Assembly: GCA_945957395.1 (NCBI GenBank)
Contig: CAMFKE010000002.1
Location: 62,001 to 126,000, forward strand
Direction of reading: 5' to 3'
Source of the DNA: an uncultured Opitutia bacterium
Lineage (GTDB): Bacteria > Verrucomicrobiota > Verrucomicrobiia > Opitutales > UBA953
Length of the DNA: 64,000 nt
The notes under the pieces were generated by a model. It was not told the origin of the DNA. It worked only from the letters and a program-made list of their open reading frames with translations, and searched no databases. Below, one piece after another: positions 1 to 8,906 of the stretch (position 1 is its first letter; each line of letters starts with the position of its first letter). The translations under genes and the position numbers were made by a program.

Positions 1-245
1 CCACCTTCATCGCCGACGAACACCCCGACGCCCTCCTGCTGCCCCGCAGCGCCCTCGTCGGCACCGAGTGCTTCGTGCTCCAAGGCGAACGCCTCGAACG
101 GCGCAAACTCAAGCTCGGCTTCTCCACGCTCACCGAAACCGAGATCCTCGCCGGCATCGCCGAAGGCGAACAGGTGGTCGCCAAGGACCCCGATCTGCGC
201 CGCGACAAGGAACGCGTGAAGCCCGCCGCCCCCGCCTCCCGCTGA
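1..245 (+). CDS. Efflux periplasmic adaptor subunit, C-terminal end (partial)
   Basis: The reading frame is open from base 3 and stops at 243-245, giving 80 residues that end in PAAPASR. The readable part has the C-terminal signature of membrane-fusion (HlyD/RND adaptor) proteins: the stretch LLPRSALVG, then a beta-rich segment, then GIAEGEQVVAKDP, which matches the membrane-proximal domain where adaptors usually carry an 'I..GL..GE.VV..G' motif. The start and any partner pump gene lie upstream of the window. The next gene is malate dehydrogenase, so this is the last gene of its own operon. Family assignment rests on the C-terminal motif only. Confidence 0.7.
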   Translation, partial: TFIADEHPDALLLPRSALVGTECFVLQGERLERRKLKLGFSTLTETEILAGIAEGEQVVAKDPDLRRDKERVKPAAPASR

Positions 246-341
246 AGCCCCCTGCGCGCCTCCTTTTTCGGTTTGCACGCGCCCGCCTTCACGCCTTTCT
301 CCACACTCCCTCACCGGAAAATACACCCCGCCCATACACCC

Positions 342-1346
342 ATGCCCTCCACGAAAGCCCCCATTCGCGTCGCCGTGACCGGCGCCGCCGGCAACATCGG
401 TTACGCCGCCATCTTCCGCATCGCCTCCGGCGCCGTCTTCGGCCCCGACCAGCCCGTCGCCCTCAACCTCATCGAAGTCGGCCCCGGCCTCAACGCCCTC
501 AAGGGCGTCGTCATGGAGCTCGAAGACTGCGCCTTCCCCCTCCTCACCGATGTCGTCGCCACCGGCGACCTCAACGAGGGCTTCAAGGACGCCGACTGGT
601 GCCTGCTCATCGGCGCCGTGCCCCGCAAGCAGGGCATGGAACGCAAGGACCTCCTGGGCATCAACGGCAAGATCTTCACCGGCCAGGGCGAAGCCATCGG
701 CAAGAACGCCAAGAAGACCGTCAAGGTCCTCGTGGTCGGCAACCCCTGCAACACCAACGCCCTCATCGCCCTGCGCTCCGCCTCCGGCATCCCCGAGCAG
801 AACTTCTTCGCGATGACCCGCCTCGACGAGAACCGCGCCAAGAGCCAGCTCGCCGCCAAGTCCGGCACGCACAACTCCGTCGTGAAGAACATGGTCATCT
901 GGGGCAACCACTCCGCCACCCAGTATCCGGACTTCACCAACGCCACCATCGGCGGCAAGAAGGCCACCGACGTCATCACCGACTCCGCCTGGCTCAAGGA
1001 AACCTTCATCCCGACCGTGCAGAAGCGCGGCGCCGCCGTGATCGAAGCCCGCGGCGCCTCCTCCGCCGCCTCCGCCGCCAACGCCGCGCTGGACACCGTG
1101 CGCAGCCTGCACTTCCCCACCCCCGCCGGCGACTGGCACTCCGTCGCCGTGCTCTCCAAGGGCGAATACGGCATCACCCCCGGCATCCTCTTCGGCTACC
1201 CCATCCGCACCAAGGCCGACGGCTCCTGGGAAATCGTCCAGGGTCTGCCCATCGACGAGTTCTCCCGCTCCAAGATCAAGATCACCGAGACCGAACTGCT
1301 CGAAGAGCGCGCCCAGGCTTCCGAAGCCCTCGGCATCAAGCTCTAA
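342..1346 (+). CDS. mdh: Malate dehydrogenase (NAD-dependent)
   Basis: Interconverts malate and oxaloacetate with NAD(H) in the TCA cycle; cytoplasmic. The protein has 334 residues, usual for the TIGR01759-type dehydrogenases. Visible motifs: dinucleotide-binding loop TGAAGNIG at about residues 13-20, [13 protein letters not shown] mid-protein, the substrate-loop/helix segment [16 protein letters not shown], and the catalytic-histidine motif [11 protein letters not shown] with the histidine at about residue 190. The frame stays open upstream to 273, but the ATG at 342 is chosen because the protein begins there with a normal short lead-in to the Rossmann fold. A strong hairpin terminator follows 20 bases after the stop. 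It is a single-gene unit; the downstream TetR/efflux operon has its own promoter. Confidence 0.96.
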   Translation: MPSTKAPIRVAVTGAAGNIGYAAIFRIASGAVFGPDQPVALNLIEVGPGLNALKGVVMELEDCAFPLLTDVVATGDLNEGFKDADWCLLIGAVPRKQGMERKDLLGINGKIFTGQGEAIGKNAKKTVKVLVVGNPCNTNALIALRSASGIPEQNFFAMTRLDENRAKSQLAAKSGTHNSVVKNMVIWGNHSATQYPDFTNATIGGKKATDVITDSAWLKETFIPTVQKRGAAVIEARGASSAASAANAALDTVRSLHFPTPAGDWHSVAVLSKGEYGITPGILFGYPIRTKADGSWEIVQGLPIDEFSRSKIKITETELLEERAQASEALGIKL

Positions 1347-1365
1347 GCCCCGGCCGACCCCTCCA

Positions 1366-1413
1366 TCCAAGCCGCGTCCCGTTTCCCGGGGCGCGGCTTT
1401 TTTTGCGCCCGCG
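1366..1413 (+). repeat. 48-bp direct repeat, copy 1, containing the mdh terminator
   Basis: Bases 1366-1413 are identical to 6707-6754. The repeat contains an intrinsic terminator: a 13-bp stem (arms AAGCCGCGTCCCG and CGGGGCGCGGCTT, one G-T pair), a short loop and seven T. Flanking bases differ immediately outside both copies. The copies bracket exactly the tetR-macA-macB-omf operon. Confidence 0.93.
1369..1404 (+). terminator. Rho-independent terminator after mdh
   Basis: GC-rich 13-bp stem with a five-base loop followed by a run of seven T. It lies 20 bases past the mdh stop codon and is oriented for the plus strand. Confidence 0.92.
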
Positions 1414-1459
1414 ATCGACTCTGAAACGGCCGCACCGCCCCCTAAATCCGATTGTTGCA

Positions 1460-1492
1460 TTGACTTTAAATGTTCATTTTAAATGCTCATTT
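1460..1492 (+). promoter_or_regulatory. TetR-family operator/promoter: two tandem AAATGNNCATTT palindromes
   Basis: Two 12-bp palindromes, AAATGTTCATTT at 1468-1479 and AAATGCTCATTT at 1481-1492, are spaced by one base and end 3 bases before the tetR start codon. A TTGACT hexamer (1460-1465) overlaps the left edge and is a plausible -35 box; no clear -10 is seen. The AT-rich patch contrasts sharply with its surroundings. Position and symmetry suggest autorepression of the efflux operon by the adjacent regulator. Confidence 0.75.
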
Positions 1493-1495
1493 AAC

Positions 1496-2137
1496 ATGAG
1501 TACAAACAAGGCGCAGACGAAGAAGGAAAGACTCCTGGAGGCGGCCGGGCAGGTCTTTGTGGAAAAGGGGTTTCGCGAGGCGACGGTCGCGGAAATCTGC
1601 GACATCGCCGAAGCGAATGTCGCCTCCGTCAGCTATTACTTCGGCAGCAAGGAAGCCCTCTATAAGGAGGCCTGGCGTCACTCGCTGACGGAATCGCTGA
1701 GGGCGTACCCGATCGACGGGGGCGTGCCCCCCGGCGCACCTGCCGAGGAACGCCTGCGCGGACACCTCTGCTCCCTCATCCGCCGCTTTTCAGACGACAG
1801 GAACATCGATTTCCATATCGCCCGCATGGAAATGATCAACCCTACCGGGCTGCTCCGCGAGGTCATGGAGAGCGAACTCCTCCCCATGCGCCGGCAAACG
1901 GTCGCGCTCGTGCGGGAACTGCTCGGCCCCGACGCCACCGAGCGGCAGGTCAACCACTGCGAGGCCATCGTCGCCTCGATGTGTATCCACCCGGTGATGA
2001 TGCAACGCCTCGCCCGCCAGGACAAAGGGGGGCAAATGCCCCCAATCATCGACGATGCGGAGGCGTTCGCAGACCGGGTCGTCCGTTTCGCCCTCGCGGG
2101 CATCCGCGCCGAGCGCGCCGAAGGGAGCCGCCAATGA
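1496..2137 (+). CDS. TetR/AcrR-family repressor, CecR (YbiH)-like
   Basis: A 213-residue DNA-binding regulator of the downstream efflux operon. The N-terminal TetR domain is clear: KERLLEAAGQVFVEKGFREA is helix 1-2, the helix-turn-helix spans about residues 30-50 and includes VSYYFGSKEALY, the YYFGSK recognition signature. The C-terminal part resembles the DUF1956/CecR ligand domain. The ATG at 1496 is chosen over an upstream open frame because it directly follows the twin operator and begins the canonical N-terminus. Its TGA overlaps the ATG of macA (ATGA at 2134-2137), indicating translational coupling. In E. coli CecR controls an ABC exporter, which fits this arrangement; the ligand is unknown. 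Confidence 0.9.
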   Translation: MSTNKAQTKKERLLEAAGQVFVEKGFREATVAEICDIAEANVASVSYYFGSKEALYKEAWRHSLTESLRAYPIDGGVPPGAPAEERLRGHLCSLIRRFSDDRNIDFHIARMEMINPTGLLREVMESELLPMRRQTVALVRELLGPDATERQVNHCEAIVASMCIHPVMMQRLARQDKGGQMPPIIDDAEAFADRVVRFALAGIRAERAEGSRQ

Positions 2138-3318
2138 AATTCACGACCAACAAGCGCATGATCCTGGCCGGCGCCGGCATCGTCGCGGCGGCACTGGGCA
2201 CGCTCTCCGCGCGCGCCTTCCTCGCACCCGAGCCGCCAAGCTACATCACCGCGCCGGTCTCGCGACAGGACATCGAGGACAGCGTCCTGGCCAACGGCGT
2301 GCTGGAAGCCTTCAAAAGCGTGGCGGTCGGCGCGCAGGTGAACGGCCAGCTCAAGACCCTCCATGTGAAACTGGGCGACAAGGTGCAAAAGGGGCAGTTG
2401 CTGGCCGAAATCGACCCGGTTCTCGCCGAGAACACCCTGCGCAACGAAGAGGCGCAAGTGGACAACCTGCTCGCTCAGAAGCAGGTCAAACAGGCGATGC
2501 TGACCCAATACCTGGCGGCCTTTGAACGCCAAAAACGGATGCGCGCCGACGACGCCGGATCCCAAGCCGATTTGGAAAGCGCCCGCGCCCAACTGGAGAC
2601 CACCGGGCACGAGATCGCCGCCATGGACGCGCAAATCCGCATGGCTCGCATCGCGGTGGACACCGCCAAGGCCAACCTCGGCTACACCCGTATCCAGGCG
2701 CCCATCGACGGCACCGTCATCTCCATCGATACCGAGGAGGGCCAGACCGTCGTCTCCAACCAGACCGCCGCGAAAATCCTGACCTTGGCGACCTTGGATA
2801 CCATGACGGTGAAGGTGAAGATATCGGAGGCCGACGTGATGCGCGTCACCCCCGGCCTCACCACCTACTTCACGCTGCTCGGCGACCACGACACACGCCA
2901 TTACGGGAAACTGCGCGCCATCGAACCCGGACCGGTCGGCGGCGACTCCACAACCTCCGCCTCCTCATCGTCCGCCGCGGTTTACTACTACGGACTCTTT
3001 GAAGTCCCTAATCCGGACAACGCGTTCCGCGTGTCGATGACCGCCCAGGTGACGATTTTGCTCAACCGGGCCGAACACGCGCTGTGCATCCCCGCCTCCG
3101 CCCTCGCGCAAAAGCCCGCCGACGGCAGGGCGACCGTGCGCTTGCTCACCAGAGGGAAAGCCGTCACCCGCAACATCGCCACCGGCATCTCCAACAATGT
3201 CCAGATCCAGGTCATGGAGGGTCTCAACGAGGGCGACGCCATCATCGTCGGCGAAAGCGCCGGCGCGCCCGGCGGCGACCCGGGCGCCATGCCGCCACAC
3301 CCCGCGGGGAGGCCCTGA
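2134..3318 (+). CDS. macA: MacA-like periplasmic adaptor (membrane fusion protein)
   Basis: Periplasmic adaptor linking the inner-membrane MacB ATPase to the outer-membrane factor; 394 residues. An N-terminal membrane anchor covers about residues 9-29. The two halves of the lipoyl domain are at about 66-95 (VGAQVNGQLKTLHVKLGDKV) and 186-215 (RIQAPIDGTVISIDTEEGQT), separated by an alpha-helical hairpin of about 80 residues (100-180) rich in Q/A/E, as expected for the coiled coil that docks on TolC. A beta-barrel/membrane-proximal domain follows, with the end motif VMEGLNEGDAIIVGE. It starts inside the tetR stop codon and is followed after 2 bases by macB. A Ser-rich insert near residues 270-285 is slightly unusual. 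Confidence 0.93.
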   Translation: MKFTTNKRMILAGAGIVAAALGTLSARAFLAPEPPSYITAPVSRQDIEDSVLANGVLEAFKSVAVGAQVNGQLKTLHVKLGDKVQKGQLLAEIDPVLAENTLRNEEAQVDNLLAQKQVKQAMLTQYLAAFERQKRMRADDAGSQADLESARAQLETTGHEIAAMDAQIRMARIAVDTAKANLGYTRIQAPIDGTVISIDTEEGQTVVSNQTAAKILTLATLDTMTVKVKISEADVMRVTPGLTTYFTLLGDHDTRHYGKLRAIEPGPVGGDSTTSASSSSAAVYYYGLFEVPNPDNAFRVSMTAQVTILLNRAEHALCIPASALAQKPADGRATVRLLTRGKAVTRNIATGISNNVQIQVMEGLNEGDAIIVGESAGAPGGDPGAMPPHPAGRP

Positions 3319-3320
3319 TC

Positions 3321-5279
3321 ATGGAAGCGCCCCTCCTGGAAATACGCTCCCTGGTCCGCCGATTCCCCACCGGGGAACAGACCATCGAGGTGCTCAAAGG
3401 CATCGACCTCGCCATCCGCTCCGGCGAATTCGTCGCCATCATCGGCGCCTCCGGCTCGGGCAAGTCCACGCTCATGAACATCCTAGGCTGCCTGGACCGC
3501 GCCTCCGCCGGCAGCTACCGCATCGGCGGCCGTGAGACGCGCACGCTCTCCGACGACGAACTCGCGGGCCTGCGCCGCGACCACTTCGGTTTCATCTTCC
3601 AGCGCTACCACCTGCTGCCGCACCTCTCCGCGGTCCAAAACACAGAAATCCCCGCCATCTACGCCGGCGCCGACAAACAATCGCGCCTCGCCCGCGCCCG
3701 ACTCCTGCTCGAACGCCTCGGCCTCGGCGACCGACTGACCCACCGCCCCAACCAGCTTTCCGGCGGCCAGCAGCAGCGCGTCAGCGTCGCGCGCGCCCTG
3801 ATGAACGGCGGCGAGGTCATCCTCGCCGACGAACCCACCGGCGCCCTGGATTCCCAAAGCGGCAAGGAGATGCTGGCGCTCCTCCACGAGCTGCACGCCG
3901 GCGGACACACCCTCATCATCGTCACCCACGACGCGCAGGTCGCCAACCACGCCGAACGCATCATTGAAATCAGCGACGGCAAGATCGTGCGCGACCAGCC
4001 CAATCCGAACCGTCCCCCCGCCGCGCCCGCACCACGCCCCGCGAAAGCCGACCGCGAGCGGCCGACACGCTCGCTGCAGGCCCGATGGGGCCGTTTCTCC
4101 GAAGCCTTCAAGATGGCGCTCATCGCCATGAGCACGCACCGCATCCGGACGCTGCTCACCATGCTCGGCATCATCATCGGCATCACCTCCGTCGTCTCCG
4201 TCGTCGCCCTCGGCCGCGGCGCCCAGGAAAAGGTCATCAGGGACATCAGCGCCATGGGCACCAATGTCATCGATGTGAACCCGGGCAAGGACTGGGGCGA
4301 CGAGGACGCCGCGAGCATCCGCACTCTCGTGCCCTCCGACCTCGCCGCGCTGCGCGCCCAAGTGTATGTCGACAGCGCCTCGCCAACCACCGGCGGCAGC
4401 TCCCTGCTGCGCTACCGCAATGTCACCGCCAACGCCTCCGTCAGCGGCGTGAGCGAACAATACTTCCGAGCCAAGGGCTACGACATCGCCCTTGGCGTCG
4501 CCTTCCGAGCCGACGATGTGGAGCGGCAAACCCAGGTCGCCGTAATCGACCAAAACACCCGGAAGAAATTTTTCGGCACGGAGGACCCCGTCGGAAAAAT
4601 TCTCCTCATCGGCGAACTGCCCTGCCGCGTCGTCGCCGTCACCAAGGAAAAGGACGGCCCCATGGGCGGCGGCTCCAACCTTCAGGTGTGGATCCCGTAC
4701 AGCTCCGCGATGGGCCGACTGCTAGGCCAGTCGTATTTCAACGCCATCACCGTGCGCGTGAAAGACGGCGTCTCCAACGAGGCCGCCGAGCGCAGCATCG
4801 TGCGTCTGCTCACCCAACGCCACGGGAGGAAGGACTTCTTCACCAGCAGCAGCGACAGCATCCTGAAGACCATCAACAAGACCACCACCACGCTCAAATT
4901 GATGATCTCCGCCATCGCCGTCGTCTCGCTCATCGTGGGCGGCATCGGTGTGATGAACATCATGCTCGTGTCCGTCACCGAGCGCACGCGCGAGATCGGA
5001 ATACGCATGGCGGTCGGCGCGCGTCAGGACGACATCCGGCAGCAGTTCCTCATCGAATCCGTCCTGGTCTGCCTCATCGGCGGCGCCATCGGCATCCTCG
5101 GCTCATGGTTCGTCGGGTGGGTATTCTCGCTGCTCGTGAGCAGCTTCGCCATGCAGTTCTCCCTTCTTTCAATCCTCTCGGCCTTCCTTTGCTCCTCCCT
5201 CATCGGAGTCATCTTCGGATTCATCCCTGCGCGCAACGCCGCGCGGCTGGACCCCATCGAGGCGCTCGCCCGCGAATAG
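3321..5279 (+). CDS. macB: MacB-like ABC transporter ATPase/permease
   Basis: Inner-membrane ATP-driven exporter of the MacAB-TolC type, a mechanotransmission pump for macrolides, peptides or other envelope-active molecules. Its 652 residues match E. coli MacB (648). The N-terminal nucleotide-binding domain has Walker A GASGSGKST (42-50), ABC signature LSGGQQQRVSVARAL, Walker B VILADEPTGALD (about 165-176) and the H-loop histidine in VTHDAQV. A linker rich in Pro/Ala leads to the first membrane helix (about residues 270-295), a large periplasmic MacB_PCD domain, and three C-terminal helices of the FtsX permease domain ending in PARNAARLDPIEALARE, the family's closing motif. It sits 2 bases after macA. 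Substrate cannot be told from sequence. Confidence 0.95.
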   Translation: MEAPLLEIRSLVRRFPTGEQTIEVLKGIDLAIRSGEFVAIIGASGSGKSTLMNILGCLDRASAGSYRIGGRETRTLSDDELAGLRRDHFGFIFQRYHLLPHLSAVQNTEIPAIYAGADKQSRLARARLLLERLGLGDRLTHRPNQLSGGQQQRVSVARALMNGGEVILADEPTGALDSQSGKEMLALLHELHAGGHTLIIVTHDAQVANHAERIIEISDGKIVRDQPNPNRPPAAPAPRPAKADRERPTRSLQARWGRFSEAFKMALIAMSTHRIRTLLTMLGIIIGITSVVSVVALGRGAQEKVIRDISAMGTNVIDVNPGKDWGDEDAASIRTLVPSDLAALRAQVYVDSASPTTGGSSLLRYRNVTANASVSGVSEQYFRAKGYDIALGVAFRADDVERQTQVAVIDQNTRKKFFGTEDPVGKILLIGELPCRVVAVTKEKDGPMGGGSNLQVWIPYSSAMGRLLGQSYFNAITVRVKDGVSNEAAERSIVRLLTQRHGRKDFFTSSSDSILKTINKTTTTLKLMISAIAVVSLIVGGIGVMNIMLVSVTERTREIGIRMAVGARQDDIRQQFLIESVLVCLIGGAIGILGSWFVGWVFSLLVSSFAMQFSLLSILSAFLCSSLIGVIFGFIPARNAARLDPIEALARE

Positions 5280-5293
5280 CCGATCACACCACC

Positions 5294-6679
5294 ATGCCCC
5301 GATCCCCCTTTGGCCTCACGCTACTCGCGCTCGCCACGCTCCCTCTGGCCGGCTGCTCCGGACTGCTTCCCCGCAGCGAGTACGAACGCCCCGAAGCTTC
5401 CGTTCCGGAAACCTGGCGCGAACCCGCGACCACCGGCGCCTCCGTGGCATCCCAAGAACAATGGTGGCGCGACTTCAACGACCCCGCGCTGAGCGAGCTC
5501 GTCGAGAACGCCCTCAGGACCAACAACGACCTGGCCGCCGCCACGCTGCGCCTCAAACGCGCACGGCTCGAGGCCGGCCTCGCCGACACCCAGTCCACCC
5601 CGGGAGTCACAGGCAGCGCCAATGTCAACCGCAGCCGCAACCTGCGCACGGGCGAGGATGGAAACAACGCCCAGCTCGGCGTATCCGCCAGCTACGAAAT
5701 CGACCTGTGGGGCAAGCTCGCCAGCGCCCGCGACGCCGCACGCTGGGAAGCCGAAGCCACAGAAGCCGACCGGCGCAGCACCGCCCTTTCGCTTGTCGGC
5801 ACCGTCGCCTCCGCCTACTGGACCCTCGGCTATGTCAACGAGCAGATCGCCTCCGTGGAGGGGAGCATCACCCTGGCCGAACGAACCCTGAAACTTGCCG
5901 AAACACAACACGCCGCCGGCGCTGTCGACGAGCTCGACAGGGTGCGCGCACAGCAGACACTCGCCACCAGGAAGGCTCTGCTGCACAGCCTGAAACAACA
6001 GCAGGTCGAGGCGCGCAACGCGCTCGCCATCCTCTTCAACCGGCCTCCCGAGGCCGTGCAAGGCGAGCCGCAGCGGCTCGCCGTCGAAGCGCCGCCCGGG
6101 GTGGCCCCCGGCATCCCCGCCTCCCTCCTTGGCCGGCGCCCCGACCTGCTGGCGGCTGAAAACCGGCTGCGAAAGTATCTCGCCACGGTGGACAAGACCC
6201 GCGCCGGCTACTACCCGACATTCTCCCTCACCGGCTCCGTCGATTCCGCAAGCACGCACCTGAGCGAGACCGTCAAAAACCCCACCGCCACGCTCGGCGC
6301 CGGCGTGACGCTGCCGTTCCTGCGATGGAACGAGGTGACCCTGACCATCGACAAGGCCCAAAACGAATACGAGGAGGCCGTGGTAAACTTCCGCCAGACA
6401 CTCTACTCCGCGCTGCGCGATGTGGACAACGCCCTCGCCGCCCGCGTCAACGACGCCAACCGAATCAGGGAATCCGAGTCCGCACTCGCCCTTTCTCGAC
6501 GCGCCGAATCCCTGTCCGAAAGCCGCTATCTCGCCGGCGCCACCACGCTGCAGCCCTGGCTGGACGCCCAGGAGAGCCGCCGCGAAGCCGAACGCTCACT
6601 CGCCGAACTTCGACTGAGTCGCCTCAAAAACGCGATGGCCCTGTACCAGGCGCTCGGCGGCACGATGAACGAGCAATAG
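5294..6679 (+). CDS. NodT/OprM-type outer-membrane efflux lipoprotein
   Basis: Outer-membrane channel of the tripartite pump; 461 residues. A lipoprotein signal peptide with lipobox LAGC (cysteine near residue 20) precedes the family's starting motif around YERPEASVPETWRE. Two outer-membrane-efflux repeats follow, each with long Ala/Leu/Arg-rich helices; the NodT motif GRRPDLLAAENRLR and VTLPFLRWNE are visible. It starts 14 bases after macB and ends the operon, ahead of the second copy of the 48-bp terminator repeat. The order tetR-macA-macB-omf encodes a complete regulated efflux unit. Confidence 0.94.
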   Translation: MPRSPFGLTLLALATLPLAGCSGLLPRSEYERPEASVPETWREPATTGASVASQEQWWRDFNDPALSELVENALRTNNDLAAATLRLKRARLEAGLADTQSTPGVTGSANVNRSRNLRTGEDGNNAQLGVSASYEIDLWGKLASARDAARWEAEATEADRRSTALSLVGTVASAYWTLGYVNEQIASVEGSITLAERTLKLAETQHAAGAVDELDRVRAQQTLATRKALLHSLKQQQVEARNALAILFNRPPEAVQGEPQRLAVEAPPGVAPGIPASLLGRRPDLLAAENRLRKYLATVDKTRAGYYPTFSLTGSVDSASTHLSETVKNPTATLGAGVTLPFLRWNEVTLTIDKAQNEYEEAVVNFRQTLYSALRDVDNALAARVNDANRIRESESALALSRRAESLSESRYLAGATTLQPWLDAQESRREAERSLAELRLSRLKNAMALYQALGGTMNEQ

Positions 6680-6706
6680 CTCGCTCGCCGACACCGCCTT
6701 CTCCCT

Positions 6707-6754
6707 TCCAAGCCGCGTCCCGTTTCCCGGGGCGCGGCTTTTTTTGCGCCCGCG
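6707..6754 (+). repeat. 48-bp direct repeat, copy 2, containing the efflux-operon terminator
   Basis: Identical over 48 bases to 1366-1413, including the hairpin and the seven-T tail; the identity stops at base 6706 on the left and 6755 on the right. It lies 27 bases after the outer-membrane factor gene. Confidence 0.93.
6710..6745 (+). terminator. Rho-independent terminator after the efflux operon
   Basis: Same 13-bp stem and T-run as the mdh terminator, being part of the duplicated 48-bp element. Confidence 0.9.
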
Positions 6755-6770
6755 CGGCCGGAGCGAAGAC

Positions 6771-6800
6771 AAAAAAGCCGGGGCCCTCGCGGGCCCCGGC
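6771..6800 (-). terminator. Rho-independent terminator after cysNC
   Basis: On the minus strand a perfect 10-bp stem (GCCGGGGCCC with its complement), a four-base loop and six T, located 27 bases beyond the cysNC stop. It closes the sulfate-assimilation operon and faces the efflux-operon terminator. Confidence 0.92.
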
Positions 6801-6827
6801 CATGCGGGAAGCCTTCTAGGCCGGTAT

Positions 6828-8777
6828 CTAGATTTCGGCGACGAAGTCGGAGGCGCCGTGGAGGGCCTCGACGATCTTCTCCACGCAGGCGTCGACGGAG
6901 AGCTTGTCGGTGAGCAGCTCGACCTCGGGGCTCAGCGGGGCCTCGTAGGGGGCGGAGACGCCCGTGAACTGCGGGATGGCGCCGGCGTCGGCCTTGGCGT
7001 ACAGGCCCTTCGGGTCGCGGGTGCGGCACACATCCACCGGGGCGTTCACATACACCTCGACGAACTTGCCGGCGCCGATGCGCTTGCGCGCCGCGTCGCG
7101 CGCGTCGCGGGTGGGCGAGATGAGCGAGACGATGGTGATGATGCCGGCGTCGGCGAAGAGGCGCGACACCTCGGCGGTGCGGCGGATGTTCTCGGCGCGG
7201 TCGGCGTCGGAGAAGCCCAGCCCGGCGTTGAGGCCCAGGCGCAGGTTGTCTCCGTCGAGCCAATACACCTGCTTGCCGGACTGGAACAGGCGGCGCTCCA
7301 GGGCGGCGGCGATGGTGGACTTGCCGGAACCGGACAGGCCGGTGAGCCACACGACGGTGCCGGGGTGGCCGTTGCGCGCGGCGCGCGTGGTGTGGTTGAT
7401 GTCGCCGTGGTGCGCCTGCACATTGTTGGCGAGCGCCCGGCGCTCCTCGTCGGACACCAGGATGATGCCGCCGCCGACGATGTGGCTGTCCTCCATGATG
7501 ACGAAGCGGCCGGTCACGGTGCAGTCGTCATGGGCGTCGAAGGCGACGGGCTTGTGCGTGCGCAGCGTGAGGTCGGCGACCTCGAAGCGGTTCACCTGAA
7601 GGGCGTGGCCCTCGGGGGAGGTGACGGTGTCGAGGGTGGACGAGTCGATGACGCGCGAGATGGAGGAGACGACGCAGGCGGACTCCTGGGTGGTCAGGCG
7701 CAGCTTGTAGGTGGTCTGCTGGCGCAGCGGGTTCTTGCCCAGCCAGAAGACGCGGGCGCGGATGGACTGGCCCACGAGCGGGGCCTTGTCGGCGGGGGCG
7801 CCGATGTTGCCGCGCTCGACGAAGATCTGCTCGTTGAAGGTCAGGGTGACGGATTCGCCGATGGAGGCCTCGGTCTTGTCCGGGGCGTTCCAGGTCTCGA
7901 GGGACTTGATGGTGGCGGCCTTGTTGCCCGGGTTGAACACGAGCTTGTCGCCGACCTTGAGCTTACCGGCGTCGATGCGGCCGGCGTAGAGACGGCGCTC
8001 GTCGTAGCGGTAGATGTCCTGAAGCGGGAGGCGCAGGGGCTGCGCGTCGGAGGTCTCGGCGGCCTCGAAGTTGTCGAGGGCCTCGGCCACGGCGGGTCCG
8101 GTGTACCAGGGGGTCTCGGAGGCCTTGGAGACGATGTTCACGCCGTTGCGGGCGGAGATGGGGATGAAGTGGGCGGGCTTGATGCCCAGGCCGCTGAGGA
8201 AGGCCGTGTATTCGGCGACGATCTTCGCGTATCGCTCCTGCGAATACCCCGCGAGGTCCATCTTGTTCACGAGCACGACGATCTGGCGGATGCCCAGCAG
8301 CGAGAGCAGGAAGGCGTGGCGGCGGGTCTGGTCCTGCACGCCCTCGGAGGCGTCGATGAGCAGGAAGGCGGCGGCGGCCGAGGAGGCGCCCGTGATCATG
8401 TTCTTGAGGAACTCACGGTGGCCCGGGGCGTCGATGATGGCGTACTTGCGCTTCTTGGTGTGGAAGTAGATGCGCGTGGTATCGATGGTGATGTTCTGCT
8501 CCTGCTCCTCCAGGAGGGCGTCGAGCAGGAAGGCGTACTCGAAGGACATGCCTTCGGCTTCGGCGGCCTTCTTGACCTGCTCGATCTTGCCGTCGGGCAG
8601 CGAGCCGGTGTCGTGCAGCAGGCGGCCGACGAAGGTGGACTTGCCGTGGTCGACGTGGCCGACGACGACGACGTTCACGCGTTCGGCTTCGACGGCGATG
8701 CCGGCGGTGGCGGCGTTGGAGGGGGCGCGGAACTTCTGCGGGATGGTGGAGACATCCACGGGGAGGCGGTGAGGCAT
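6828..8777 (-). CDS. cysNC: Bifunctional sulfate adenylyltransferase GTPase subunit / APS kinase
   Basis: Fusion of CysN, which couples GTP hydrolysis to APS synthesis by CysD, with CysC, which phosphorylates APS to PAPS; 649 residues. The N-terminal EF-Tu-like GTPase has G1 GHVDHGKST (40-48), G3 DAPGHREF and G4 NKMD, then two beta-barrel domains. The C-terminal APS-kinase domain begins at about residue 475 with P-loop GLSGSGKST (480-488), followed by [12 protein letters not shown] and the family segment DPKGLYAKA. It is the last gene of cysI-cysH-cysD-cysNC; the gap to cysD (129 bp) contains an inverted repeat. The kinase domain looks intact although the adjacent reductase is of the APS-using type. 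Confidence 0.96.
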   Translation of the reverse strand: MPHRLPVDVSTIPQKFRAPSNAATAGIAVEAERVNVVVVGHVDHGKSTFVGRLLHDTGSLPDGKIEQVKKAAEAEGMSFEYAFLLDALLEEQEQNITIDTTRIYFHTKKRKYAIIDAPGHREFLKNMITGASSAAAAFLLIDASEGVQDQTRRHAFLLSLLGIRQIVVLVNKMDLAGYSQERYAKIVAEYTAFLSGLGIKPAHFIPISARNGVNIVSKASETPWYTGPAVAEALDNFEAAETSDAQPLRLPLQDIYRYDERRLYAGRIDAGKLKVGDKLVFNPGNKAATIKSLETWNAPDKTEASIGESVTLTFNEQIFVERGNIGAPADKAPLVGQSIRARVFWLGKNPLRQQTTYKLRLTTQESACVVSSISRVIDSSTLDTVTSPEGHALQVNRFEVADLTLRTHKPVAFDAHDDCTVTGRFVIMEDSHIVGGGIILVSDEERRALANNVQAHHGDINHTTRAARNGHPGTVVWLTGLSGSGKSTIAAALERRLFQSGKQVYWLDGDNLRLGLNAGLGFSDADRAENIRRTAEVSRLFADAGIITIVSLISPTRDARDAARKRIGAGKFVEVYVNAPVDVCRTRDPKGLYAKADAGAIPQFTGVSAPYEAPLSPEVELLTDKLSVDACVEKIVEALHGASDFVAEI

Positions 8778-8791
8778 CGGACTAAAGGTGT

Positions 8792-8894
8792 GTCAGGTTT
8801 TCTGTTTCAAGTTTCATGAAGGCTGCGCGGTGGTTTCAGGTTCGTATCCGGAAAGCGGTGGCGCGCTCGCATCGGAAAACCTGAAACTTGAAAC
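8792..8894. repeat. Word-based inverted repeat between cysD and cysNC
   Basis: Perfect inverted segments: GTTTCAAGTTTCA (8804-8816) against its complement at 8882-8894, and CAGGTTTTC (8794-8802) against 8875-8883. The two words occur in swapped order in the two arms, so the arms share vocabulary rather than one collinear stem. A further TTTCAGG lies between them. No coding potential is seen; it occupies most of the 129-bp gap. Confidence 0.8.
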
Positions 8895-8906
8895 CGCGCG
8901 GAGCGC

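Noticed and set aside
68-1495. A frame that runs through mdh into tetR
   Set aside because: The first 476 residues are Arg/Pro/His-rich shadow sequence; the TetR start is at 1496 after the operator.
4085-5293. Long in-frame extension upstream of the outer-membrane factor gene
   Set aside because: It overlaps macB in another frame; the lipoprotein signal starting at 5294 defines the real start.
1366-6754. Insertion sequence or integron at the 48-bp repeats
   Set aside because: No transposase or integrase lies between the copies and the repeats are direct terminator copies rather than terminal inverted repeats.
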